Part shown: positions 36,061-45,789 of the stretch, piece by piece | Layout of the letters: every line of letters begins with the position of its first letter | How positions within the stretch are numbered: position 1 is the stretch's first letter | Source: Athripsodes cinereus | Taxonomy: Eukaryota; Arthropoda; Insecta; Trichoptera; Leptoceridae | Reading direction: 5' to 3' | NCBI GenBank assembly: GCA_947579605.1 | Contig: OX388307.1 | Span: forward strand, 14,051,237-14,115,236 | DNA: 64,000 nt | Translations under genes and position numbers: made by a program | The notes under the pieces: model-generated | What the model was told of the DNA's origin: nothing | What the model saw: only the letters and a program-made list of their open reading frames with translations | Databases searched by the model: none

Positions 36061-36188
36061 ATAGACAATTCACACAGACCGAGCTAGTCCCACATTAAGA
36101 TATGAATCTTGTATTATGGGTACTAACACGACGATACACATATATACAATGCACTAAACACATATACATGTAACACCCAGACCCAGGA
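36061..36188 (-). repeat. Tail shared by SINE family 1 and the R1-like LINE 3' end
   Basis: Closely similar to 25257-25378: CCTGGGTCTGGGTGTT, then GTACCCATAATACAAG, GGGACTAGCTCGG and GTGTGAATTGTC on the minus strand. Unlike the SINE it is not preceded by a tRNA head but by the 3' UTR of the R1-like LINE. Either this is the true LINE 3' end, or a truncated SINE has landed there; no duplication separates the two. Confidence 0.65.
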
Positions 36189-36363
36189 CATTGAAGAGAG
36201 ACCCACCTCCACCCGGATATCTCAGGAGTTGTGAACTCCTATTTATCCGCATAATTAAACTAAATTTGTCCTCACGGGCGGGCCATTGGGCAGGCCTGAA
36301 GGGCCAACCGGCCAAAACCGCCATCGTGGGAATCTTTTAAGCAACACTCTCTCTTCAATGTCC
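36186..36363. repeat. 16-bp perfect inverted repeat in LINE 3' UTR
   Basis: GGACATTGAAGAGAGA at 36186-36201 and its exact reverse complement at 36348-36363 bound a GC-rich 178-bp interval. The interval contains the two-stem hairpin at 36214-36249. It could be a basal stem in the 3' UTR or a small inserted element. Confidence 0.6.
36214..36249. ncRNA. Covarying two-stem hairpin, copy 1
   Basis: The outer stem CGGATA (36214-36219) pairs with TATCCG (36244-36249). The inner stem AGGAGTT (36224-36230) pairs with AACTCCT (36234-36240). The left internal loop is four bases and the right one ATT. The same fold with changed inner-stem pairs is found at 45644-45680. Which strand is transcribed is unknown; as part of the R1-like LINE 3' UTR it would be the minus strand. 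Confidence 0.6.
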
Positions 36364-36725
36364 CTTTTGAAAGATGTTTATTTAATAAAATATAAAATAA
36401 TAACAATGTAGTAAAAAAAAAAAATAAGAATACATAGAACAGGACAAGAATAACACAAGTAATAAAACAGAAATAATATCGAATAAATGAATTATGTGTA
36501 CAGATTGGTAGTAACAGAAGGCCGAGGTGAGGTGTCCAGAAACATGTTAATTGGCGTTCCGAGGGCGCGAGCCCGAGAGCCACCAGTGCCTGAATGGTGT
36601 GAAAACATTAAACCCTCCCAAAAGGGACATACCTCCCAAACCTACTCTCCACCAAGGGAGACAGGACGACACAACGAAAACACGAGTTCGCTATCGCGCC
36701 AACGCCGCAATGGGCAAAATCAACC

Positions 36726-39282
36726 CTAAGACCCTTCCACGTCAGGCGGGGGTAAACCCGGCCGACGCAAAAGCTCCCAACGAGATACCCACACATCCAC
36801 AAACACCAAAAATGCTTTAAGGTTTCTCGGGCATTGCAGAACCTCCCCAAACCATATTGGTCTGGGAGTGTCTTCACTCATATCGTCTATCATTACATCT
36901 CTAGCATCATTCATCACGGAGCACTCCCATAGGATGTGCCCAGCATACTGCGCCCCCAACCCACAAACACACCACGGATTCTCCGCTAGGCCAAGGTCAT
37001 ATAACCTGCCTTTTAGATCACCGTGGCCCGTAACAAGCTGGACGGCATGGTGATTGAGGGAAAGGAATCGCCTCTTCATTCTCTCACATACATCAGGGAG
37101 AAAACTGTAGACCAATCTAGCAGTTCTCCCCCGATCCCACCTATCTTGCCAAACTTCAAAAGTCCTCTTTCGAATCACGCCGATTGCCCTACTAAATCCT
37201 CTGGTCCCAGGCTCCGCATGAACAGAGATTCCGAGATGTTCAACACTGCCGTCAGCCTTGAGCTTGCGCCTGGCTACACCATCTAAAATTTCTAAATCTG
37301 CGGGCAACACACCAGCAATGACGGGGAGGCCATCGCTAGCAGCCGTTCGATACGCACCGGTGACGGCGAGCAGGGGGAGTCTCTGTCCCCTCAAGACCGC
37401 CGCGGACACAGAACCAACCTCAAGACGATGCGACCAAACACGAGCACCATAGGTGACCTGAGCCACATACGTCGCCCGATAAATGGTACGCACAGTCCCC
37501 GCTTTAAGGCCCCATGTACCACGACTGAGTCTGCGTAAAGTATGAAATAACACTCCCGCTTTTTCGGCAGTCGCTCGCACGTGTGGAAGAAAGGTGAAGC
37601 CCCTGTCAAGGACAACCCCCAGGTATCGGACTTCATCGACAACCCTGACAGGATGCCCATCCATCCGAAGCACCGGGTTCCTGCCCCTTCCCAGCACACC
37701 CTTCAACCACAGCGCGGAGGTCTTGCTCGGCGAGAAAACAAGCCTGTTCACCCTGCCCCACGTCAAGATGCGATCTATCGCGATTCTAAACTTGCCCTCG
37801 ATTGCACCTCTCGTATCTCCGGAGAGTAAGAGAAGCGCATCGTCAGCATATGCAAAAATGGTGCACCCAGGCGGCAACTCCATCCTCAGAAGGTCATCAA
37901 ACAAGACATTCCAAAGAAACGGTCCAAGAACCGATCCCTGTGGGCAGCCCATGGTGACCTCCCTCTCAACCAAATGCCCTGCGTGGTGGATTACCACTGA
38001 CCTTTCGCTGAAGTAGCTGCAGACTATGTTATACAGCCAGCGGGGGCAACCCCGTATCCTCAGCTTGGCCAGGATAAGAGGGCACCACGCATTGTCAAAC
38101 GCCCCAGCTATATCCAAGAAGACACCCAGCACATTCTTTTCTCTTCTTTCATCCTTCCATTTCAGACAAGCTTCGATGGCATGCTCAGTAGAGAGACCCT
38201 GGCTGAAACCAAACTGTTTAGGACTTCCCGGCGTCAGAGCCGACCCAAGCCGGTTCCTCACCAAAATCTCAAGGATTTTGCCAAAGGAAGGCAGCAGGGT
38301 AATCGGTCTGTACGCCTTGAGATCCGACAGAGGCTTGTCATTGCCTTTGGGTATCACTCTGAGCAAACCTTTCTTCCATACTTTTGGGAAAACACCCTCT
38401 TTCATACAACACTGGAAAAGCTGCAGCATCTCCGCTGGACAACTCTTCCAGACGTTTTTGACTATCATACCATTCAGTCTGTCAATCCCTGGGGCCTTTT
38501 TTGGACCTAATGTTTTGATGATTCCATTCAATTCGCTGTGAGTCACGACGCTTGCAGCATCTATAGTCTCACGAGCGTTAGGGCAGCGCACCAGAACACG
38601 CAACCCTGCATGAAACGGGCTGTCCGTGGACGTCGAGTCAAGCGGCACTAACCCATCCAAGAGGGCCCTTAGTGTGTCATCAATGCACACAGTTTCACTA
38701 CCGCCAGCTACAATGCTAGTAAGATAATGATCGGCGGACCTCTTGGTCTTGACAGCTGTACGCGTCACGGACCAAGGGTCGGCGTTTCCGGTTTCTGTAA
38801 TCCACTCCTTCCAGGCCGAGGTCTTTGCATGCCTTATGGCCATATGGTAGGAGCCCCTCGCACGCTGAAGCGACTCAAGGAGACACTTGCCAGCGGGAGA
38901 GTCCCGCATGACGCTACCCTTTCTAACAGGACCATAGGCCCTTTCGGCTGACTTAAATTGACGTCGCAGGACCGTGAGTTCTGGTGTCCACCAATTGGTG
39001 GACTTCTTTCCCCCAGGCCTACATTTACCCAGCACCTCGGTAGCAACTTGAACTACCGCTGAGTTAAACTTTTCCCCAAGTGATTCGGCACCTTCACACT
39101 TCCACAAAGCAAAATCTCTCACTTCAACTTTCAAAGCAAAACCAAAGAGTTCCCAATCAGCATTCGAGCAGCGAAAGCTCCAGAGACCGTATGGATCAAC
39201 CCCGAGCAAACCACCGACCGACCAAGTGATAAGCCGATGGTCGCTCGAAACCTCACCAACGTGAACCCTCCAATTAAAGAGC
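36726..39282 (-). pseudogene. R1-clade LINE ORF2, part 2: end of APE domain, reverse transcriptase, zinc knuckle
   Basis: Reads in frame from 39282 to the stop at 36726. The first codons (LFNWRVHVGEVSSDHRLITW) are the C-terminus of the APE endonuclease begun at 41587. Counting from the ATG at 39209 (827 codons), the reverse transcriptase shows GPKKAPGID near residue 235, AYRPITLLPSFGK near 299, FLDIAGAFD near 364, MGCPQGSVLGP near 420 and the catalytic FAYADD near 452-457. A C-terminal knuckle (CVCGLGAQYAGHILWEC) lies near 750. No stop or frameshift interrupts this part. It would be translated only by reinitiation after ORF1, and it is separated from its own start by the nested LINE. Confidence 0.85.
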
Positions 39283-39361
39283 TTTTTTTTTTTTTTTTTT
39301 TTTTTTATTTAATGAAAATAGTACATTGAATAATAAATATATACATCTTATGATAATGAGT

Positions 39362-39391
39362 CACGCCAAATCTAAAAGATTTGTCGGCGTG
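39362..39391 (-). ncRNA. Stem-loop in 3' UTR of nested LINE
   Basis: CACGCC (39362-39367) pairs with GGCGTG (39386-39391), and AAATCT (39368-39373) with AGATTT (39377-39382), leaving a three-base loop and a three-base bulge. It lies about 55 nt before the poly(A). Stem-loops near the 3' end guide template recognition in several LINE families; that role is inferred here. Confidence 0.55.
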
Positions 39392-39459
39392 TTCTCTTAT
39401 AACATACTTTATACATATATTGACCTAATACGACATTAACCTAAATACAAAAATAATTA

Positions 39460-40981
39460 TTAGTTATATATAAATCCACACTTTATTAACCATTCCTTGA
39501 CTAATTTTTTTGCAATATTTTTACTCTTGCATTTCTTAATAGATACCGGCATCATATTAAGTATTTTTGGCACGTTATATTCAAATGTTCTTTTTCCGTA
39601 TTTATTATTGAATTTAGGGACTACATATCCTTCATTAAATTTAAATCTTGTGTGATGCATATGTCGAGGTTTTTCTTTATATTCGGTTTTTGAAAACTGG
39701 TCAAGGACAACTCTCTGCCAAAACAAGCCTTTAGCAGATAATACATTTAACTTTTTGAAATACAGAGAAATATTATTTCGCGCCGCGTTGCAAATTTCTT
39801 TTTTTTACTATAAGTCTTAATATCGATTTTTGTGCGAACATTACCCTTTTCAAATTAGAATTAGTACAATTGCCCCAGCTACCAATACCATATCTGATTA
39901 AAGATTCTGCCAAAGACTTGTACACAGTAACAAGTGTGGACCTCGGTACAAAATATTTTATCTTAAATAACATACATGCTATAGATCTTAATCGCTTACA
40001 AATAATATTTACATGCTGATCCCACTTAAATCTATCGTCTATAGTTACACCTAGATATACAAATTTATTTACATTATCAAGACATGGACAATCACAAGAT
40101 ATGGGGAGCTCAACATTTTTATGTATACACACATAACTATGCGAAACGATCTTCGGTGCCACACCAGCCGTCGCAATACTTGGAGATCTGACATGCATTA
40201 GTTTGGTCTTTTTTGCGTTGATAATTAAACCATAGTCATGTGACCACCTAACTAATCTATCGTAGTCGTACTGCAATAATCTGCGAGCCTCCATTTCGTC
40301 ATGATGTGACACCACAAGAGCCGTATCATCCGCATAAACAAAATATTTACAGTATCGGAATAATGTCTTCATACATGAAACAAAAATTATGTACAGTGTA
40401 GGTCCCAAAATTGAGCCCTGTGGTACACCTGTCAAAATACTTTTCCTGTCACTAAGATAATTACATATTTTAATACTTATTTTTCTATTATTTAGGTAAT
40501 CCCGGAAAAGCTGCAGGACAGTACCTCTTATTCCAATGCGTTCTAAAATATTAGACATTTTATCATGGTTTATTGTATCAAAAGCTTTCGAATTGTCAAC
40601 GAAAAGCACCAGAACATGTTTTCTATTATTCAATTCTGAATTAATGCAACTTGAAAACTGACCGAGTAAGGTTTCAGTGCTTTTGTTTTCCTGGAATCCA
40701 TGTTGTGAAGGATCCATTAGATCATGTTCCTTTAAATATGAACCAAGCCTCTGCAACAAATATTTTTCCATAATCTTTTCAATAACCGGAAGAATACTAA
40801 TAGGTCTATAATTTTTTAGTTCCGTATGTTTATCACCTTTATAAATCGGTAAGTATAACAATGCTACACTTTAATTCATTTGGCACTATTCCCTGTTTTA
40901 TAATTAAATTTATTAAATGCGTTAAAATCGGTGCCAAAATATTAACGTTATTTTTCAAATCACAAACCCGAATATTGTCTA
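39460..40981 (-). pseudogene. Nested LINE ORF2: reverse transcriptase and C-terminus, frameshifted
   Basis: From about 40981 the minus strand encodes DNIRVCDLKNNVNILAPIL, then after a frameshift near 40861 the long frame 40861-39773. This carries NYRPISILPVIEK, QHGFQENKSTET, LFVDNSKAFDTINH, LTGVPQGSILGP and the catalytic FVYADDTALV. A second frameshift near 39790 leads into 39726-39460 (KGLFWQRVV to LVKEWLIKCGF) and the stop. The order and motifs fit CR1/jockey-superfamily LINEs; the exact clade is uncertain. The endonuclease and ORF1 are missing through 5' truncation. Two frameshifts make it inactive. Confidence 0.8.
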
Positions 40982-41587
40982 TCCCGTACACAGATCATTG
41001 GTGCAAAGCGTAAGATCAATCCAGCTCTCACCCATAGGCCCGGCAAACGTGGCAGGTTGTCCCGCAACATTGAGAATGCAGAGCCCCATCGAAGATATGA
41101 AATCTGCGACGGGACCACCACTCCCGGAGCGATCAGTGCCAGGTCTGTCGTACCAAAGGGGAGAACGTGCATTAAAGTCACCGGCCACAATGACCGGCCT
41201 ACCCCTGAGAACTTCCAGTGCTCGTCTCAAACCCTGCAGGTGACGGCCTACATTATCCGAGAATTTGAAGTAAACAGATATAAGGAATATTTCACGTCCT
41301 CCAATTCGGACACACACACAACAGCGAAACTCATCAGACAGCCCATCCAAAAGCAACGGCTGTACCTTGCTGGTATCGATAAGGAAACCCGCCATGGGCT
41401 TGCTACCCTTGTCAACTATGGCAAGGGGCAATTTAGCGCCATCGAGGATTACTCTACTAAAAAGATGCTCTTGTATGAAAACAATCGGAAGAGAACTATT
41501 CGATACGTGTCTGACCAGGTCAATGGCAGACGCACAAGATCGTCCCAAGTTAATCTGACCCAACACAACGGAAACGCGCTTAGCCAT
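40982..41587 (-). pseudogene. R1-clade LINE ORF2, part 1: APE endonuclease
   Basis: It starts at ATG 41585-41587, which overlaps the ORF1 stop in the string ATGGCTAA. The frame reads VLGQINLGRSCASA, FIQEHLF, FLISVYFKFSD, VIVAGDFNARSPLWYD and DFISSMGLCILN, ending ESWIDLTLCTNDLCTG where the nested LINE begins. These are conserved blocks of the APE-type endonuclease that nicks the target DNA in R1-clade elements. The domain resumes at 39282, beyond the nested insertion. Confidence 0.85.
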
Positions 41588-43038
41588 CGTAATTCGTTGA
41601 CATCGCTACCCTGTCTATGGCGGCCCGTAGAGCAGGACAATCCCTGTCTCCCGTGGGGTGGGCCGCATTCTTTTTGAAGCGTGTGCACGTGGCACACACG
41701 CTCCTCTCAGTGGGGACCTTGCACTGTTCCTCTTCATGTCCCTCCCTGGCACAGCGACTACACACAGGGCTCTTGTGCATACACTGCCTCTGGGTATGCC
41801 CGTACAATTGGCACTTATAGCACCTTATGGCACCAACAAAGTCCCGTACACGACAAGCACTCCATCCCACATAAGCGAAGCCCTGAGACACGAGTGCAGA
41901 CCTGACCCGCCCGTTGCAGGCCAAGATGCTGCCCACAAAAGCGCCAGTTTTCGGGCCAAATCTGGCGACTCTCCTAGTTGAAGACATAAAAGTCTCCTCC
42001 GAAATTTCGGTTCCCTTAATGTTTGATCTATATATCTCCTTCAGGAGATCTGCATCTGAAAGATCCCTCAGCGTATCGTGGATCACGATACGTGGGAGCC
42101 TTCCCTTGGGTTCGGCAGCAGTAAAACCCTTAGACTTTAGCTTCTCTGAAGCCAAAATCTTTAACGCGCCCTCCTTGGTGGATGTCTCCACCACCACACC
42201 GGCACCACGCGCCCTACGTACTCGAACCGCTCTGAACCCATCCTGAACCGGGTCCAGGATTTCCTTAAGCGCCGCTCGGGTTGACTCCGAAGTTGCTCCC
42301 TCCGCTTGCTCCGGACGGATGACCACCGCCGGAGCCTTAGAAGTAGTGGCACGAGTGACGACTCGTGCCGCTCTCTCAGCATAAGTTTCTCTAGGTGCAG
42401 CCGGCGTCACCGCCTGCACCCGCGACACCGTCTCCGTAGCGATCTTGACATCCCCTCGAAGAGACATGAAGTCTCCCTTGAGGGACCTCAATGCTTCCTC
42501 AGCGGCGCTCGCCCTCGCGGTGGCTGCCGATGAGCAACTCACCAGCCGCGGAAACGAGGCTCCTCACTTCAGCCTTCTGTTCAATATTTAAACGACTCTT
42601 ATCCTGCGAGAGTAAACTTTCAATTGACTCAGCTATGGCTCTGAATGCAGCCCTATCCCGATTTGGTCCCTCTGTTGCCTCTTCAATTGCTGAGGCAACC
42701 GTCTCAGCCGCAGACGGGCTGATAGGCTGCCTTCTCCTCTTCTTGGTGCGTGGTCCGGGTTCTCCACTTGTGCTGGGAAGCGCCTCCATCGTTGGATCCC
42801 CCGATGGTCGCTCCCCCGCTGAGGCCAATCCAGTAACTACAACACCTCCTGACGCCTTACCGCTTCCCTTTTTCCCCTTACTTCTTGTTACCATGGAACC
42901 ATCAGAGTCAGCTCCCGTGCTAGCACTCACATGTTTTGTTATTCCCACAGAAGGAGGCGTCCTTGCAAGAGATCGACGTGGCGTAAATACCACGCCCGCA
43001 TCTGATGCCTCATCTCCGGATGACATTTCTGTATCCAT
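41580..43038 (-). pseudogene. R1-clade LINE ORF1 (gag-like, three CCHC knuckles), frameshifted
   Basis: The N-terminal part (43038-42499) is charged and low-complexity: an S/P/G-rich region with TKKRRRQPIS, likely a nuclear localisation signal, and a helical AETVASAIEEATE segment. The second part lies in another frame (42542-41580) and carries a central domain ending before three zinc knuckles: CYKCQLYGHTQRQC, CSRCAREGHEEEQC and CATCTRFKKNAAHPTGDRDC. The two frames overlap around 42500-42542, so one extra base or two lost bases there separate them. ORF1 proteins bind the element's RNA and form the ribonucleoprotein. The stop overlaps the ORF2 start by 8 nt. Confidence 0.8.
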
Positions 43039-43049
43039 AGTTTACAAAA

Positions 43050-43320
43050 AAAATCACAATTTCTTCATACAAATATAACACCTAAAGTGTTTTCACAGAT
43101 TTTTCCGACAAATATGACACCTTAAGTGTTTCTACGGAACAGTTGAACAGAATTTTTTCATACAAATATAACACTTAAAATGTTTCCACAGATTTTTTCA
43201 TACAAACATAACACCTTAAGTGTTTTCACAGTTTTTCTAACAATATGACACCTTAGAGTGTTTAAGTATTACACCTTCGGTGTTTAAATATGACACTAAA
43301 AGTGTTTATCCTATAGGGAG
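43050..43320 (-). promoter_or_regulatory. Array of seven short hairpins in the 5' UTR of the R1-like LINE
   Basis: Seven times within 270 bp the sequence forms ACAC-loop-GTGT or a close variant: near 43079, 43120, 43170, 43211, 43250, 43268 and 43288. Most are spaced by T-rich phrases such as TTTTTTCATACAAA. The fold recurs although loops differ. It lies just upstream of the ORF1 start (43038). Internal tandem repeats are common in LINE 5' UTRs; any promoter or IRES role is inferred. Confidence 0.6.
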
Positions 43321-43774
43321 AGACTGCTGCAGACAGAGTTTTTTTTTTTATAATTCACAATTCACAATTATAACAGTTTTTCATACAAATATTACACTTT
43401 CAAGGTATGTCACTTAAATTCACATCCCTTTTTAGTCCTTGATACAAATATTTTAAAATAAAAAAACATGGAATAAAGCCCAAGGGGCACGCCCAGATAT
43501 AGTGCGGGGGTACCCAGCGGGGCACCCCTACGACAAGAACACAAGACAATGAAAGTACAAAAGTCACAGATGTAGACAGTCACATGCAGTGTATTATTAT
43601 CAACAATTAAACAACACAAGCAAATTGCTCTTTATTTAGTTGAGGAGCACGGAGAAGTACACAATTAATAAGACAATGATGAATAAAAGGTAAGAAAATT
43701 AAGATAATAAATTTAAGTATTCAAGAACTCCACACATCACGTCAGCACAATCTGACAGCGCGAAGCGAACTGGA

Positions 43775-43891
43775 ACCAGACCCAGGACAATCCGAAAAAG
43801 GTCATTCTTCATTTTGCGCTGGCCGGGAATCGAACCCGGGACCTCGTGACTCAAAGGCAAGTGCGTTAGCCTCCGCGCCACACCGGTCGTC
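43775..43891 (-). repeat. tRNA-derived SINE family 1, 5' part
   Basis: The minus strand reads CGACGACCGGTGTGGCGCGG, GAGTCACGAGG and the B box GGGTTCGATTCCCGG, ending CCTGGGTCTGG. It lacks the 3' tail found at 25257-25380. Confidence 0.8.
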
Positions 43892-43894
43892 GAT

Positions 43895-45501
43895 CGTATA
43901 AGTGTTGACCATCGGAATAAAGTTTCTTAATGTAATTATCGAAGCGTCGAGTTTTCATTTAATATCCACTCCCTCTGGATGTATATAATCATTTATGATA
44001 ACAGAATTTATAATTTATTTATATTCTACTGTTCGACATAATCTGATGATTCCGTGAACAATACAATAACTTAAAAATTATAACAATGCCTCACTGAAAT
44101 GATAATCTAATGGTCAATAATTGAGATGAGTATGAACAGTATAAGACAATATCGAACATCTCACCGAATCTTGGTTATCTTGTATGCAAAATTTCTATAT
44201 ATGCTTACTTATCTATTTATGAATACAGATTAAAAAATGCACGGAAAGTAATTTCTACGTATGTATGTTGTTAATAATATTTACAAAGTGTCCTAAACGA
44301 AGCTGGCTTTAATGGCAATATAAAAAAATATCAGAAATAAAATGACGTCAAAAAAATATGTAACAATATTATGTTAGATCTAGACTTGTAACTGCTATAG
44401 ATAATATTTATATAAATTACATAGAATTCTCTAGAGAAAGCGTTAAATTAAATTAATACCCTCTATTTCACATTAATATTTACAAGACGTTGATTTGTAA
44501 TTATTCCCTTGTGCTAATTTAGTAATATAAGATAAGTTGGGAGTATCTAATAATTAATTAATGTTCATCATTGTTTTAGATAAGTATTTCTAAATAAGAA
44601 TGTGGTGTATAATATTACAAGGTTGGTCCTACCATCCGTTCTCCATACGCAACGGTTACGTGGCTCATTGAATCGACCCCTAAATTATGGGAAATATCGT
44701 ACTTCAAAAGATTTATTAAATTTATTTAATGAAAATTATAATGTTCCTTTGATTGCAAATTTTTCATATTAAAACAGAAGTTCAACATTAACACATCTGT
44801 TGGTGAAACGCATTAAAAACAAAAGGATTTTTTGGAAGGAAGTTGAAATACCAAACCTTTATAATTAGGTACCTACATTAACAGATACGAGTATTATAAT
44901 TATTGGTAATGACTTTGACTTTAAAATTTCAAAATACGATAATAATGAAAAAGTTTCCTTCCAACATACCCAAAAGAGAAAATTATTTGAGCTATTATTA
45001 TACAAAAATCTCAACACAAACATCTTAATTTAACATAATATAATTTATTAATTAACAATAGCCATATGTTTATCTTGTCGAAATAGATTTAGTTTCATAC
45101 GTAAATACTAGCATTTCTAGGTAAAACTTTGATTGTTTCAAAAATATTTTTCAATACCACGCTTTCAATTTATTATTATTTTTTAAAAGATTAATATTAA
45201 TTTTTATATACGTATGTTTATTTTTAGGTTATTATTATTGGTATCTAAGAAATAGGAAAAAGGGTATTATCTTAAATGATGGTTCCAATTTTTCTATTGG
45301 AGTGTTCAGATTTTATTTCAATTTATGTAAACATCATTATGTTATCATATTGTAATAAGCTTTAGCTATTGAATCTGTAGGCACACCTACCTAATCCATG
45401 GAATAAATTTAGCTAAGTATGTAAATATTACAAATACAGTTTCACATACATAAATTATTTGCTGAAATTTGCGTTTTATGTATAAATTATGGTTTGGAAT
45501 A
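43895..45501. other. AT-rich sequence, nothing recognised
   Basis: No gene or repeat was identified. Confidence 0.5.
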
Positions 45502-45527
45502 TTAATAACTATATATTTGCTCAATAA

Positions 45528-45782
45528 ATATCATCGCCATCATCTCACCCTTAAACGCTCCTCTCGAAAGCTCAGGACAGGAACCAGCCCCTTGTATTCA
45601 GTGCATCTCAGCATCAATGACGTTGAAGGACCCAACGTCCACCCGGATAACGCAGAAGTCTGGGGACTTCTATTTATCCGAAATTCGACGTCTCAGCGCC
45701 AATTGAATTACCACAGCCCATGAAATTCCCAGCGCTCTAATGCCGTTGTCTTGGAAACGGTGTATTGTGACATAAGGACCCT
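45528..45782 (-). repeat. Diverged RTE-like LINE tail interrupted by a ~95-bp insert
   Basis: The ends match the RTE tail family: CGCTCCTCTCGAAAGCTCAG at the left and GCGCTCTAATGCCGTTG with CGGTGTATTGTGA at the right. The middle (about 45625-45722) is foreign and contains the hairpin at 45644-45680. Confidence 0.65.
45644..45680. ncRNA. Covarying two-stem hairpin, copy 2
   Basis: The outer stem CGGATA/TATCCG is identical to copy 1. The inner stem is AGAAGTC (45654-45660) with GACTTCT (45665-45671). Relative to AGGAGTT/AACTCCT two positions have changed on both sides with pairing kept. The flanks TTGAAG, GACCCA and CCACCC are shared, so the copies are homologous. Confidence 0.65.
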
Positions 45783-45789
45783 GGGCCAT

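Larger units (their letters stand above)
39283..40981 (-). mobile_element. Nested 5'-truncated LINE (CR1/jockey-like) with poly(A) tail
   Basis: A minus-strand LINE inserted inside the R1-like ORF2. The 3' end is a run of 24 A (plus-strand T, 39283-39306). A 3'-UTR hairpin lies at 39362-39391. The 5' end is abrupt, within the coding region at about 40981. The flanking R1-like codons join with the reading frame preserved and without a recognisable target duplication, so integration was nearly blunt. Confidence 0.85.
36061..43610 (-). mobile_element. R1-clade LINE, nearly full length, with a nested LINE
   Basis: A minus-strand element reading, from high to low coordinates: 5' UTR with a hairpin array, ORF1 (43038-41580), ORF2 (41587-36726, split), then a 3' UTR that I trace to 36061. 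The RT and the zinc-knuckle architecture fit the R1 clade (R1, TRAS, SART, Waldo and relatives). The coding region is markedly GC-richer than the flanks, so it is a fairly young arrival. Damage seen: one frameshift in ORF1 and a nested LINE in ORF2. The outer limits are approximate, as no target duplication was found. Confidence 0.75.

Noticed and set aside
36487..43078. Many plus-strand open frames (for example 38026-38541, 41057-41677, 42491-43078)
   Set aside because: They are antisense shadows of the GC-rich R1-like LINE ORFs, which show clear protein motifs on the minus strand.
43262..43278. A UUCG tetraloop hairpin in ACACCTTCGGTGT
   Set aside because: In the register that pairs ACAC with GTGT the loop is not a closed C(UUCG)G tetraloop.
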